From: Pantoea sp. At-9b
GTDB lineage: Bacteria; Pseudomonadota; Gammaproteobacteria; Enterobacterales; Enterobacteriaceae
Direction: 5' to 3'
DNA: 64,000 nt
Assembly (NCBI RefSeq): GCF_000175935.2
Contig: NC_014839.1
Span: 248,001 to 312,000, forward strand
Below are positions 47,249 to 56,933 of the stretch, piece after piece (position 1 is the first letter of the stretch; every line of letters begins with the position of its first letter). A program made the position numbers and the translations under genes. The notes under the pieces were generated by a model, which saw only the letters and a program-made list of their open reading frames with translations, was not told where the DNA came from and did not search any database.

Positions 47249-47277
47249 AAAAAAGCCCGCGTCCGGGCAGAGGACGC
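47249..47277 (-). terminator. Rho-independent terminator, probably of yfdC (minus strand)
   Basis: GCGTCC (47259-47264) and GGACGC (47272-47277) with a 7-nt loop, then GGGC and T6 on the minus strand. It lies about 190 bp past the yfdC stop. Confidence 0.6.
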
Positions 47278-47462
47278 TAGCAAAGCTCCATAGAATAATA
47301 TAGCGATTTCAGGCATCTCGAGATGATACCGTTTAAAGATTTTAGTATTTGTCATTATATCCATTTAATTATGGGAATGTTGCCGCACACTATCCTAAAG
47401 TGCCGGCAAAATTTAGCCCACTGTATCCTGCTTGCCTAATATTCCAACGAGTTTGGGTGATT

Positions 47463-48368
47463 TCAACACTTCGCCTGCCGTTTTTGCTCGGCACGAGCTT
47501 TGACTTTTGCCGCTTCGCTCATATCGTTGCGAATCTGCGCATGGCTAATCAAAGCAAAAATCAGCGTTCCACCGGTAATATTTCCAAGCAATGTCGGCAG
47601 GGCAAATGGCCAGAGGAAGTCATGCCAAGGAATGTGGCCGGCAAAGACCAGATACAGTACCTCCACCGAACCGACCACAATGTGTGTTAGATCACTGATT
47701 GCTACGAGCCATGTCATCATCAATATAACCACTATTTTCGATTTACCGGCAGAGGGTAACATCCATACCATAGTGGCAATGATCCAGCCTGAGATCACCG
47801 CCTTTGCAAACATCTCGCCTGGTGTATTTTCCATAACTTTAAAACTAATTTTGGTAAATGCCATAAGAGTAGCATTATCGAAAATAGGCATAAAATTAAA
47901 GGCAACAGCTCCCAGCGCGGCACCAATCATATTACCAGACAGCACCACTCCCCATAAGCGTAGTAAAAGCAACATGTTTCCTAAGGTTGGTTTATGCATT
48001 ATCGGCAAAACAGCCGTCACTGTGTTTTCAGTAAATAGTTGCTGACCTGCCATAATTACTATAACAAAACCGAAGGTGTACCCAAGGTTTTCCATTAAAA
48101 ATTCACCCGGGATGCCCTCAAGATGAACCTGGAAAATTCCTTTAACCATAAGTGATGCGCCTATTGACAAACCAGCAGCAATCGCTGACCACAGTAGCGC
48201 CATACCGTCACGCTCAAGCTCCTTTTCTCCTTCCTGGCGTATTTCCTCATGAATAGCGGCAGCACGTGAAGGCAATGCCTTCTCATCAACTTCTATTTCC
48301 GTTCCTCGCTCTTTTTCTTCGCTTTCAACATAATTGCTATCCTGTGGAGTCGATTGGTACTTTTTCAT
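47463..48368 (-). CDS. yfdC: YfdC-type FNT-family inner-membrane transporter
   Basis: 301 residues. A charged N-terminal tail of about 55 residues (RAAAIHEEIRQEGEKELERD) is followed by six membrane segments and FNT landmarks: AAGLSIGASLMVKGI, QQLFTENTVTAVLPIM near residue 112 and GNITGGTLIFALISHAQI near the end. This is the YfdC branch of the formate/nitrite transporter family. Its substrate is not established. It is transcribed toward the debris region and has a terminator about 190 bp after the stop. Confidence 0.9.
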   Translation of the reverse strand: MKKYQSTPQDSNYVESEEKERGTEIEVDEKALPSRAAAIHEEIRQEGEKELERDGMALLWSAIAAGLSIGASLMVKGIFQVHLEGIPGEFLMENLGYTFGFVIVIMAGQQLFTENTVTAVLPIMHKPTLGNMLLLLRLWGVVLSGNMIGAALGAVAFNFMPIFDNATLMAFTKISFKVMENTPGEMFAKAVISGWIIATMVWMLPSAGKSKIVVILMMTWLVAISDLTHIVVGSVEVLYLVFAGHIPWHDFLWPFALPTLLGNITGGTLIFALISHAQIRNDMSEAAKVKARAEQKRQAKC

Positions 48369-48831
48369 TTTTTTCCCTAATAAAAAACTTTAACCTAATA
48401 AGCTTAGTCGTTGTGGGCCAAAACGATTATAGGATTTTGTATTCCTTGCAAAGGACTATATTGAAAGCCGTCTCACTGGAACGAGATAATTGGTACACGC
48501 GATGAAGGCACCATCATAGGGGAAACGATTGATGGTCAGGTTGTGGAGGACTCTTCATTAAAGCAAACAGAGCTAGACGTTAGAGGGGGGCTGGAAGAAG
48601 TGATTGTGACTGGCCTGATCACCTTGCTGGTTATGCGCTCGTATGATGGGAAAGGGTCGATGATTTACCCCTCAAGAACCTCGGCTTTACCATCGCTTTG
48701 TCAAAGGCACTCTTTCGCCTGACGGTAAAAGTGCTGATAGCGGGCATGGTCCGGCAGTCTGTACATAAGCGTATACATAAAAAATTATAACCAACTCATC
48801 TACCGTTTGAATCCTCTATCCAGGAAGGTTT
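48369..48831. other. Gene-free stretch
   Basis: No intact gene. A fragment LDVRGGLEEVIVTGLITLLV (about 48575-48640) looks like former coding sequence of unknown family. yfdC's promoter must lie at the left end. Confidence 0.35.
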
Positions 48832-49568
48832 TTGCAATTTGTCAGTCAACTCAGGTCAACCGCCATGACCGTTGAAGAACTGATCCGTGAAGGGTTCTGC
48901 AAATACGCCAAAGAGAATGAAAAGGGGCACACTGATATTCTGCGTTCTTTCGAGCTGTACATTTCCCCGTTAATCGGTAACGTGCCTAAAACAGACGCAA
49001 CTATCCACCTCTGATTAACTGTGCTCGAACCTCTGGCCCGCAAAACCCCGTCAACTCAGATCGCTCGCTGACCAACATCAGGCGGGCTCATTTCTGGGCT
49101 GTACTCCGTAAGCTGGCAGAAACTGCTCTGCTGAATGAATTACACCTTACTGATTTCAATATCACTAAAGGTGAACGGGGCAGGGTATTGGCCAATGAAG
49201 ATATAGTGACCATTTCCCGGAAAATGGAGACTTGCAGGATAGCACCAAAATTCCAACTGTTCGTAAAACTGTGCCTGCTGTTTGGGTGCTGTAGTGGCGG
49301 GCTGTCACATCCCGAAAAGGCGAACTTTGATTTTGACGTAAAGCTTTGGACGATCCCGCTCCCTCATCACAAGGATGGCAAGCGCACTAAAAAAGTATCA
49401 GTCCGGCCAATTATCCCAGAGGCTGGAGAAAAGCAGCAGACATTCGAAATTTACGAAAGACACCTTGGTTTTAGTAAAGAGCAAACATCTTCCCTGTTAG
49501 GCGTCTGCAAAAAATCATGTAGTCTGACATCACTGAGATTTTTCATTGTTTCTCAGAACGTTAAATAG
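48832..49568 (+). pseudogene. Tyrosine-recombinase (phage/island integrase) remnant
   Basis: Pieces read MTVEELIREGFCKYAKENEK then RSFELYISPLIGNVPKTDAT (arm/core-binding domain), NIRRAHFWAVLRKLAETALL in another frame, and KFQLFVKLCLLFGCCSGGLS HPEKANFDFD then LWTIPLPHHKDGKRTKKVSV, which is the catalytic domain around the first Arg (normally GCRSGEL, here GCCSGGL, so the catalytic Arg is lost). The C-terminal H-x-x-R and Tyr are absent. Confidence 0.8.
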
Positions 49569-49769
49569 AATCCTGGCGGGGTCCCAAACTCTTGGTTTCA
49601 TTTTTAACTTGAAGTCAACTTTAATCGACTGGATGACAGGGGTGTTAGCATATTTATAAAAAACGTCAAGATAACCAAAAAAATATATACATAATAATTC
49701 ATTAAAGGCTCTGAAAGCGAGGCCGATACTCCTTTTTTGTATTCTTTAAACCTTTCTACTAGGGCTCAT

Positions 49770-51428
49770 ATGACTATTACACAGCGTTTGTTGCTGGCGT
49801 TTTTTCTGCTGGCGTTATCTCTCTTCTCAATTGTTGCCGTTTCACTTTCGGTGATTTCGGGTTTTCAGTCGCGCTTTGAATATGTACAGAACAATGCGAT
49901 ACCCAGCATCAAGGATCTGAACAAATCAATAAGTAGTACAAATCAGCTGGGTATTGCGCTGTACCGCCATCAGACGGCATCAGTGAAAGCAGATAAGGAT
50001 GCCGCTGAAAAAAGAATCAATGGCCTGCTGAACACACTTACTTCACTTACTGATTATTACATGGCGAACGATATCTCCAGTGACGAAGATAGGACCATGA
50101 CCGAGCAAGCATTCCGTAATATCAATGCCGTTCGTTCTGCATTATCAGCTTTTTTAGCCGCCTCATACGGCAATGATGATGTGCTTTCTCTTGAGCAACT
50201 TAAAGGCGATAATGGGGTGGGTGCTGTCACAAGAAAAATGGAGTCGGAATTTACCAGACAAATTGATTTAAATATTAAAATTTCTAATGAATTAAGGGCT
50301 GTAAATAAGAAGATTTATTCTCAAACGTTTTGGATAATGACCGCATCGTCAGTAGGTGTCATTATTGTATTTGGTCTTTTTTCTGTGAGTATCATTATGG
50401 GGATTAAGCGAAGCCTGAATAGTATGCAAAACACTATGACGGAGGTTAGCAATAATCTTGACCTGACGCATGTGGCTTCCGTACTCAGAAATGACGAAAT
50501 AGGACAGACGGCATCGGCATTTAACAACCTGCTTAAAAAGGTATCCGCAACACTTTTGTCTGTGAACCATGCGGCACAGTCTGTCAGCACGGGATCTACA
50601 CAGATTGCTGCAGGCAACGAGGACCTGTCATCACGTACCGAGCAGCAAGCAGCGTCGCTAGAACAGACTTCAGCAAGCGTGGCCACCTTGAGCGATACTG
50701 TCAGGCAGAACGCAGAGGGAGCTTTTCAGGCAAGCACACTGGCGAATCATGCCAATGATTTATCACGGCAGAACAGAATCGCTGTCAGTGGGATGCTGGA
50801 AACTATGTCCGATATTCGCGGGAGTTCAGCAAAAATTTCAGAAATTACGGGACTGATTGAGAGTATTGCTTTCCAGACCAATATTCTGGCGCTTAATGCC
50901 GCAGTTGAGGCCGCGCGCGCTGGTGAACATGGAAGGGGATTTGCGGTTGTTGCTTCTGAAGTGCGTAATCTGGCCCAGCGTTCTTCGACTGCTGCGCGGG
51001 AGATAAAGGACCTGATTTCACTTTCCGTTTCTCAGGTCGAACAAGGACTTCAACAGGCAACGCATGTTGGCGGTAATACAGAGAATGTCAGCAGTGCCAT
51101 ACAGCAGGTTGCCGATCTGGTTAATGAAATTGCTGCCGCAACCTCTGAACAGAGTAAAGGCATTAAGCAGGTTCATCTGGCCATCGGGCAAATGGACGAG
51201 GTAACACAGCAGAACGCCTCTCTGGTTGAAGAGGCTTCTTCGGCATCAAAATCACTGCAGGAACAGGCTGAAAAACTGTCAGGACTTGTATCTACTTTTA
51301 CCCTGGAAGAAACTCCGGTCCATGAAAAGGCACGGGGCAAGGCGGCGTTTAGCAGGCCGATACAGCCAAAAGAAAAACCAGATTTAATTGCTGCAGAAGT
51401 GAATAAAGTAAACTGGGAAAGTTTTTAA
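49770..51428 (+). CDS. Methyl-accepting chemotaxis protein with NWESF tail
   Basis: 552 residues from ATG 49770 (AGGG five bases upstream; a longer in-frame start at 49737 lacks support). TM1 lies near residues 7-29, a four-helix periplasmic sensor near 30-190 ([20 protein letters not shown]), TM2 near 195-218, then HAMP and the signalling domain with the hairpin tip [40 protein letters not shown]. It ends NWESF, a variant of the NWETF pentapeptide that tethers CheR/CheB. Ligand unknown. A terminator follows. Confidence 0.95.
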   Translation: MTITQRLLLAFFLLALSLFSIVAVSLSVISGFQSRFEYVQNNAIPSIKDLNKSISSTNQLGIALYRHQTASVKADKDAAEKRINGLLNTLTSLTDYYMANDISSDEDRTMTEQAFRNINAVRSALSAFLAASYGNDDVLSLEQLKGDNGVGAVTRKMESEFTRQIDLNIKISNELRAVNKKIYSQTFWIMTASSVGVIIVFGLFSVSIIMGIKRSLNSMQNTMTEVSNNLDLTHVASVLRNDEIGQTASAFNNLLKKVSATLLSVNHAAQSVSTGSTQIAAGNEDLSSRTEQQAASLEQTSASVATLSDTVRQNAEGAFQASTLANHANDLSRQNRIAVSGMLETMSDIRGSSAKISEITGLIESIAFQTNILALNAAVEAARAGEHGRGFAVVASEVRNLAQRSSTAAREIKDLISLSVSQVEQGLQQATHVGGNTENVSSAIQQVADLVNEIAAATSEQSKGIKQVHLAIGQMDEVTQQNASLVEEASSASKSLQEQAEKLSGLVSTFTLEETPVHEKARGKAAFSRPIQPKEKPDLIAAEVNKVNWESF

Positions 51429-51463
51429 ATTAACAGGCTATCCTCTAACAGCAGGGTTTTTAT

Positions 51464-51497
51464 AAGCGCTGATATGTCAGCGCTTTCTTGGTTTTAT
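51464..51497 (+). terminator. Terminator after the chemoreceptor gene
   Basis: AAGCGCTGA (51464-51472), loop TATG, TCAGCGCTT (51477-51485): a 9-bp stem followed by TCTTGGTTTT. Confidence 0.75.
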
Positions 51498-51512
51498 CGT
51501 AATCAATTTTTA

Positions 51513-51803
51513 TCAATCTGATTTTTCCGGATTCCGGGACATTAAATAATCTCCGAAGATATTGACTACTTCCGCTTCTGGCACAGAGTATACTGTCTTA
51601 AGGGCTGCTAGGAACGAACAGCGAACGTTTGGCTCATCATGGTTGTGAGTTCTCGTTACATTAAACTTAACATCCCATACACTCTTGATGCTTTTCCTAA
51701 GTGAAAAGGTACTACCCTCTATGTAGAAACCATTCAGATGTTCAACTGGAGTGTATGTATGGAAAATAAAATGGATCGCCCCCTTACCCGGGGCATCAAC
51801 CAT
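51513..51803 (-). other. Unexplained minus-strand open frame overlapping the VOC gene start
   Basis: The segment between chemoreceptor and VOC gene carries a 96-codon minus-strand frame (for example HNHDEPNVRCSFLAALKTVY) whose first third lies antisense to the VOC gene. It has no ribosome-binding site at its start and no recognised domain. It may be the 3' remnant of a lost gene or chance. Confidence 0.2.
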
Positions 51804-52298
51804 GTGGGATTAACAGTTCCTGACCTGCAGCAGGCAACTGAATTTCTGCAAAAGGCGCTGGATGCAAAATTTGTTTATAACGGTCTCACAGACAATGATC
51901 CGCCAAGGAAAGGCGCGGATGTGGAGAGACAACTGGGCTTAACTTCAGGCTCAGTTATTATCAAACAACGGTTACTACGGCTTGGTAATGGTCCAAATTT
52001 GGAACTTTTTGAGATAGTAAGTGAAGAACAGGATAAGCCGGTAAGCCTGCAGGATATTGGCTGGAACCACATTTCTCTTTACGTAGATGATATAAATTAC
52101 GCCGTAGAAAGGGCCAAGGCAGCGGGAGGAAGGTTTCTTTCGGAAGTGCATGGAAACTCACGTCATGAAGACACTGAAGATAATGCCAGCGTATACTTCT
52201 ATTCTCCCTGGGGCAGCCTGATAGAGCTGCAATCAATACCGAATGGTTATTACTACCCTGCAGATAGCGAAGCAGAGACATGGATACCTGAACCATGA
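51759..52298 (+). CDS. VOC (glyoxalase/bleomycin-resistance fold) family protein
   Basis: 179 residues from ATG 51759 (TGGAG seven bases upstream). The vicinal-oxygen-chelate repeat starts GINHVGLTVPDLQQATEFLQ (first metal His), and the second module has GWNHISLYVDDINYAVERAK then FYSPWGSLIELQSIPNGYYY (His and Glu ligands). The family includes glyoxalases, dioxygenases and lactoylglutathione-like enzymes; the reaction cannot be named. A strong terminator follows. Confidence 0.85.
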   Translation: MENKMDRPLTRGINHVGLTVPDLQQATEFLQKALDAKFVYNGLTDNDPPRKGADVERQLGLTSGSVIIKQRLLRLGNGPNLELFEIVSEEQDKPVSLQDIGWNHISLYVDDINYAVERAKAAGGRFLSEVHGNSRHEDTEDNASVYFYSPWGSLIELQSIPNGYYYPADSEAETWIPEP

Positions 52299-52370
52299 GC
52301 TTGGCAGGTGATACTGTCTGCCAAGAGCATCTAAAGGTAAGCAATTAGCCAAGAGCAGGCTTCCTTATCG

Positions 52371-52405
52371 AATTCTGTGCCACTTCATGGCACAGAATTT
52401 TTTTA
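52371..52405 (+). terminator. Strong Rho-independent terminator after the VOC gene
   Basis: AATTCTGTGCCA (52371-52382), loop CTTCA, TGGCACAGAATT, then TTTTTATC: a perfect 12-bp stem with a T-run. Confidence 0.9.
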
Positions 52406-52652
52406 TCTTACGTAGGCGATTGTGTCAGGGACCTTTTTTGCCACTGTCGAACATTCAGTTTTTAACATAAGAGTGCTCTGGCTATCCGTCAGAGGCCCTC
52501 ACCGTGAATCTAGTTAGTGCAGGAGATTACCGGGGGCCTTTCTCCCATTTGTGCATTTTGTGGGATATTAGCATCTATCAGATGCAGAACACATATAGAT
52601 ATCTATTCTTAGTAAGTTAGATACACTTTTTCTCCAATATGAGGGATACGAA

Positions 52653-52886
52653 ATGCATAAGAAAGGTCTTTATTTTCTCTTGATTGCTTCAGCTTTCGCT
52701 TTCTCGGTTACCGGTTGTTCATCAAATCAGGCCATTAAAACTACAGACGGACGCACTATTGTTACAGACGGAAAGCCTCAGATTGACAGTGATACCGGTC
52801 TGGTTTCTTACAAAGACGCTCAGACAGGCAGAACCGAACAGATCAACCGCGACAAAATTACCAACATGAGTGAACTGGATAACTGA
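52653..52886 (+). CDS. YgdI/YgdR-family lipoprotein (first of a tandem pair)
   Basis: 77 residues. The lipoprotein signal ends VTGC (lipidated Cys near residue 22). The mature part has the DUF903 pattern IKTTDGRTIVTDGKPQIDSD TGLVSYKDAQTGRTEQINRD. Members are small envelope lipoproteins of unknown function with a beta-barrel-like SH3 fold. AGGGATACGA precedes the ATG. The second copy begins 13 bp after its stop, so the pair is co-transcribed. Confidence 0.88.
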   Translation: MHKKGLYFLLIASAFAFSVTGCSSNQAIKTTDGRTIVTDGKPQIDSDTGLVSYKDAQTGRTEQINRDKITNMSELDN

Positions 52887-52899
52887 TAAGGAGCGTTCT

Positions 52900-53127
52900 A
52901 TGAAAAAACTGGTTTTTTCAGCAATGGCGGGGATTATTGCACTTTCAACCCTGACCGGGTGCACACGCACAAGCTACGCAATTCAGACGAATGACGGACG
53001 TACAATTGTCAGCGATGGTAAACCGAAAGAATCTGATACAGGAATGCTGGGTTATACTGATGCTAATGGTGTGAAACAGCAGATCAACCGGCAGGAAGTC
53101 AAAGAAGTCTCCGAGATTCCTCATTAA
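52900..53127 (+). CDS. YgdI/YgdR-family lipoprotein (second of a tandem pair)
   Basis: 75 residues from ATG 52900 (AAGGAG nine bases upstream; the frame opens earlier at 52870 but that start would spoil the signal peptide). The signal ends LTGC (Cys near residue 20). The domain reads IQTNDGRTIVSDGKPKESDT GMLGYTDANGVKQQINRQEV. It clearly duplicates its upstream neighbour but has diverged. A terminator follows directly. Confidence 0.88.
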   Translation: MKKLVFSAMAGIIALSTLTGCTRTSYAIQTNDGRTIVSDGKPKESDTGMLGYTDANGVKQQINRQEVKEVSEIPH

Positions 53128-53132
53128 TCAGT

Positions 53133-53158
53133 AAAAACCGCCTTTAAGGCGGTTTTTG
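53133..53158 (+). terminator. Terminator after the lipoprotein pair
   Basis: AAACCGCC-TTTA-GGCGGTTTTT: an 8-bp stem with a T-run, 5 bp after the stop codon. Confidence 0.9.
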
Positions 53159-53329
53159 TCTCAACCAGAAGCTACATTTACTTCTAATATCCCATCAGCA
53201 AATCTCTCAGTGATACAATACGCTGATGTATAATTCATTCAGCACTTTTTAATTTGTGACTTATCTGTATGATACCGACTTGGTTCAGCTAAGTAATTCC
53301 TGAATACCACACAGATCATGGAGGAAGCC

Positions 53330-53593
53330 ATGCCATTGTACTGTTTTTTTAAAAAGGGTAGCCATCTCAACGCACTGGAGAGAAATGACATAATTGGCTC
53401 AGCGTGCCTACAGGAATGGGGATATGAAAAGCAACCCGAAGAGCTGAATGCCCCGAATGCGCATTACGCGATAGCCAGATTCCATGACATCCGTAATGAA
53501 GAAGAGGCTACCGAACACGCATTCTCAACCGGATCTGCTTTTATAGCTCTGATAATAGGGCTGATTGTAGTAGTGGACTGGTTATTTCTTTAG
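53330..53593 (+). CDS. Hypothetical 87-residue tail-anchored membrane protein
   Basis: 87 residues from ATG 53330, which follows GGAGGAAGCC (excellent ribosome-binding site); an ATG at 53318 in frame lacks one. Residues 1-65 are soluble (MPLYCFFKKGSHLNALERND; ARFHDIRNEEEATEHAF) and residues 68-86 form one C-terminal membrane helix (AFIALIIGLIVVVDWLFL). No family is recognised. The tail-anchored arrangement suggests a cytosolic domain held at the inner membrane. Confidence 0.7.
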   Translation: MPLYCFFKKGSHLNALERNDIIGSACLQEWGYEKQPEELNAPNAHYAIARFHDIRNEEEATEHAFSTGSAFIALIIGLIVVVDWLFL

Positions 53594-54293
53594 GTAACAG
53601 ATGGTGCAGATATGGCAGGCCTCGTAACGCTAAAAATTTTTTCCGGATGAGCAGCTATTGTGTCCATCTGGCTGGATTTCAGGTAGTAAGAAACCCGCCA
53701 TCTTTACTTTCGTGGGCTGAACAACAAGTCATGTTCATAATCTATGTTCACGTGCCTAATCGATCAGGAATCTGCCCCCTTTAGCCTGGAAAGAAAATTA
53801 CCGTTGTGCAGACGATCTCATCAGCGGGAAACTTACAGCTTCGGAAGCTGGGTCATCTTACTTAAGCAAAATCCTGAAAGGATTATCGGTTTGGAGGGAG
53901 TATCATCAGTTATGACGATACGCCGATAATTCACTTGGGTTATCGTTTCTCTACACTGAGTCATGGGAAATAGCTTGGCTACAGAGTTTTCTATGGATTT
54001 AGTAAGTTAAAAGTGGCTTAAATATCTGCGGTAATAAGGCCCAACCATCAGGCATCCCAAAATATCCTTACTAAAACAGGTCTCCGGTATGTACGAGATA
54101 TTTATGATGCGTAAAATGAGCCCGCAAGCATGCTTTTACTCTGACGATGGATGAGCGGAACAATACTCAAAATTATGGAGCTACCTGTACCAATTTGACA
54201 TAAGGTTTCAAGTGCTACTTTAGCTTTTGGCACAGATTTTCCTGTCAGATAAGGTTAAGCTCTGTGCTGTGACAATGCCAGGTCAAGTCTGAG
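53594..54293. other. Gene-free stretch
   Basis: 0.7 kb with only short frames (longest 61 codons near 53744) lacking ribosome-binding sites or domains. No hairpin of terminator quality was found. Confidence 0.4.
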
Positions 54294-54518
54294 CTAATAC
54301 ACGTTAGTTAGTGTTGAGGGCAAGGTTGCCGTGCAGGTGCTTCCATCCTGATAGTTCAGTATGTCACAAGTGCGAAGAGTCAGCCCCCCGATGAGCAGGC
54401 TCAGGAAATGCTGGATTGTGAGGACGCATTGTGCATCCGTTGATTTATTCCATTTACGAATAGTCTGTGGAGTCACTCGCATCAGAAAGGCTATTTCCGT
54501 AAGATTAAGGTAAGGCAT
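54294..54518 (-). CDS. Small HTH protein, possibly excisionase-like
   Basis: 74 codons. The N-terminus LNLTEIAFLMRVTPQTIRKW N resembles a MerR/excisionase-type helix-turn-helix (residues 5-25). The remaining 50 residues have no recognised pattern and may be out-of-frame decay, because small HTH proteins of this type usually continue with a basic wing. It sits between gene-free DNA and an IS2-like relic. Could be a regulator or Xis relic. Confidence 0.35.
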   Translation of the reverse strand: MPYLNLTEIAFLMRVTPQTIRKWNKSTDAQCVLTIQHFLSLLIGGLTLRTCDILNYQDGSTCTATLPSTLTNVY

Positions 54519-54629
54519 TTACAATAGCGTCTTTACATCCAGTTCTGTCATCGTTCGGTTCATAATAGATTAGCCCCTTAGATCACCAGACACTTTTCCT
54601 CTCTTAAAATAAGAGGTAGTCTTGGAATT

Positions 54630-54935
54630 ATGTTTAACACCAGTCAGAATAATAAGATGGTTGAAGTGTTCCCAGGACCGGAGCGACGTCGGCGTCGTAC
54701 TCCGCAGGAAAAAATTGCCATTATTCAGCAGACTATGGAACCGGGCATGATGATTTCTCACGTGGCGCGACTGCACGGTATCAATGCTAATCAGATCTTC
54801 AAGCAACGCAGGCAATATGAAGACGGCTCACCGGCCGCCGTGACCTCACGCGGAGAAGTCGTTCCCGCTTCCGAGCTTGCGGCTGCCAATAAGCAAATTC
54901 GCGTACTTCAGCGTCTTCTGGGTAAAAAACGATGA
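54630..54935 (+). CDS. IS2-like transposase OrfA (InsC-type)
   Basis: 101 codons, intact: [40 protein letters not shown] and [20 protein letters not shown] match IS2 OrfA (HTH plus leucine-zipper-like region). ATG 54657 (MVEVFPGPE) may be the true start, as in IS2. The 3' end has an A-run (AAAAAACG) where IS2 uses a -1 frameshift to make the OrfAB transposase. Confidence 0.85.
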   Translation: MFNTSQNNKMVEVFPGPERRRRRTPQEKIAIIQQTMEPGMMISHVARLHGINANQIFKQRRQYEDGSPAAVTSRGEVVPASELAAANKQIRVLQRLLGKKR

Positions 54936-55845
54936 AAGCCGAAATACTCAAAGAGGCCGTGGAGTTCGGCCGGACAAAAAATGGATTGCGCATGCGCCCT
55001 TGTTGCCAGAGGACGACGAACAAGCGACGTCAGCCGCAGTATTGGAGTGTCCAGTGCGCAACTGAGTCTCAGGGTCCACCGTTCGCCAGAGTGGCAGGAT
55101 CGCAGGCTGCATACCAGTTTTGACGATACTGCGGTGTTATCCCGGATACATACTATGGTCGACGAACTACCCACATATGGTTGTCGCCGGGTGTGGGCGC
55201 TGTTGCGGCGACGGTCAGAGCGTGATGCGCTTCCTGTTGTTAACGCAAAACACGTGTACCGGATTATGCGTACTCATCACCTTCTGCTGGAGCGCACACC
55301 TGCTGATCCTCAGCGTAAGCGTGCACATAAAGGACGTGTGTCGGTCACTGAGAGCAACCGGTGATAGCTTCGAGTTCCGTTGCGACAATGATGAAAAGCT
55401 GCGGATAACCTTCGCACATGACTGCTGCGATCGGGAGATCATCGACTGGGTAGCGAAACCGATGGCTATGACAAAGAAACGGTGCAGGACGTCATGCTGG
55501 GTCCGGTAGAAAAACGCTTCGGCCAGCATCTGCCGTCAGAACTGGTGGAATGGCTGACAGATAACGGTTCAGCCTACAGAGTGCATGAAACGCGGGCGTT
55601 CGCCCTGATGCTGGGATTTGAGCCATGTACGACCGCAGTTCGCAGCCCGGAAAACAATGGCATAGTAGAAAGCTTCGTGAAAACGATAAAGCGGGATTAC
55701 ACACGGTGATGCCAAAACCGGACAGCCTCGCAGCGGCGATGAACCTGGCGGTGGCGTTCAGTCATTACAACGAACATAACCCACATAGCGCGCTACGACA
55801 TCACTTGCCGCGGGAATATATACGCAGAAAGTTATCACAGCCGTA
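54932..55845 (+). pseudogene. IS2-like transposase OrfB (InsD-type), broken
   Basis: Pieces in shifting frames: [16 protein letters not shown]; then MDCACALVARGRR and [20 protein letters not shown] (from 54981); a stop at 55362; then [24 protein letters not shown]; then [34 protein letters not shown] and [18 protein letters not shown]; finally [20 protein letters not shown]. The DDE residues' context is still visible, but at least three frameshifts disable it. Confidence 0.85.
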
Positions 55846-55969
55846 AGAGAGAAAAGGCGTCTGGAGATGGCGGGTCAAGATCAATGCCCCCTTGTCTTGT
55901 GCGGATGGTTGAGATAAAACATTTTCCCGGTGTATTTATTTACGTATGTGCATGGCTTGCGATTATTAG

Positions 55970-56245
55970 TCATTTAATCAGCTCCTCATTACAGTCACAT
56001 ACACCATTAAAAGCCAGTGTTAAAGGTGTGGGGTCATCAATATGAGCAACCTCATCAGAGTGATAGACTTTCCCGCGATAGATGACGCTGTAGCCATTTT
56101 CTTTGATGAGCAACAGTTTACCGATGCGTCCACACAGCTTGTTGATGCTGGGACTGGTGTGCTGAAAGGTGAACGCCACTTTGTCACCAACGGCTACGGG
56201 TTTCGGCTCACCGCGCCATCTGCCGCATTTTGGACAACGTTCCAT
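55970..56245 (-). CDS. Phage-type hypothetical protein with N-terminal zinc-ribbon-like CxxC
   Basis: 91 codons beginning MERCPKCGRWRGEPKPVAVG; C-P-K-C and C-D-C near the end (GVCDCNEELIK) suggest a small metal-binding protein. The middle (GRIGKLLLIKENGYSVIYRG) looks like an SH3-like strand region. Its start touches the stop of the upstream phage gene, so the two are translation-coupled. Typical of accessory genes in lambdoid early regions; function unknown. Confidence 0.6.
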   Translation of the reverse strand: MERCPKCGRWRGEPKPVAVGDKVAFTFQHTSPSINKLCGRIGKLLLIKENGYSVIYRGKVYHSDEVAHIDDPTPLTLAFNGVCDCNEELIK

Positions 56246-56844
56246 CAGTCAGCCTCCACGCGCTTAAACTCAATGATCCACACCCACGGGTTAGCCTTGA
56301 TTGAATTATCTGAATAGATGCCATCCCATAAGTTGCGGAACCACAGCCAGGCATCATGTGTCAGGCCATCAATAGAGTGCTCAGCCCGATATCTCTCTGC
56401 TGCCGCATCTTCATCATTGATTGATGTCGACCGCTCCACTCGAACACCGGTAATCTCCAGTGTTATGCGTGAAGCCCAGCGCGTTATGTGGATGGATGGT
56501 CTATAGCCCATGTCTTTTAGTTCAACATGCGCCGTGTGGTTCGCTCGATAGTGAATTGCATAATGATCACTGTTGCCATGAACAGCAAACGTCTCCCGCA
56601 CCCACAGGCGATCACCAACTTCACTGAATGGACAGCGAACACGAATCGGATTGGTAAGTAGGGGAGAGATTCCAACAGCCCAGCATGCTTTACCCTCATC
56701 TTTCACACGGGTGCTAATCAAAATCCCGCCATGGAAATTGTGGGTAGACGGGACACCATTAACAACCCGGCGCGTCTGCGTCTTGCTATCGTACAGAACT
56801 GCCCTAACCATGTCGGCGTTGAAATACATTCCTCGCTTACACAT
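56245..56844 (-). CDS. Phage early-region hypothetical protein (ASCH-like)
   Basis: 199 residues with an excellent GGAGGTG ribosome-binding site seven bases before ATG 56844. Motifs: FNADMVRAVLYDSKTQTRRV, RCPFSEVGDRLWVRETFAV and YRPSIHITRWASRITLEITG VRVER. This is a well-known but functionally unassigned enterobacterial prophage protein related to ASCH-domain (possible RNA-binding) proteins. Intact, and coupled to the CxxC protein. Confidence 0.75.
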   Translation of the reverse strand: MCKRGMYFNADMVRAVLYDSKTQTRRVVNGVPSTHNFHGGILISTRVKDEGKACWAVGISPLLTNPIRVRCPFSEVGDRLWVRETFAVHGNSDHYAIHYRANHTAHVELKDMGYRPSIHITRWASRITLEITGVRVERSTSINDEDAAAERYRAEHSIDGLTHDAWLWFRNLWDGIYSDNSIKANPWVWIIEFKRVEAD

Positions 56845-56933
56845 GGCTTTTCACCTCCACAATGATCGCCAAGAATGCTGCCTGCTCACGTATCTCTTTA
56901 ATTGCCTCATCTGAATAGCCCCAGATGTTGTCG

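Larger units (their letters stand above)
46708..47462. other. Gene-poor stretch with two minus-strand terminators
   Basis: No supported gene in 0.75 kb. TATATT about 25 bases ahead of the small membrane protein start could be its -10 element (minus strand). Two terminator hairpins are listed separately. Confidence 0.4.
54566..55882 (+). mobile_element. IS2-like element (IS3 family), decayed
   Basis: About 1.32 kb (IS2 is about 1.33 kb). Left end TAGATTAGCCCCTTAGATCA continues CCAGACACTTTTCCTC; right end reads GAGAAAAGGCGTCTGGAGAT. These are imperfect inverted repeats of each other and resemble IS2 ends. OrfA is intact, OrfB is broken. No target duplication is visible, so the copy is old. Confidence 0.8.

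Noticed and set aside
45000..47300. CRISPR array
   Set aside because: The recurring AAAAAAGCCCGC-type segments are irregularly spaced hairpins with T-runs, not equal-length repeats with spacers.
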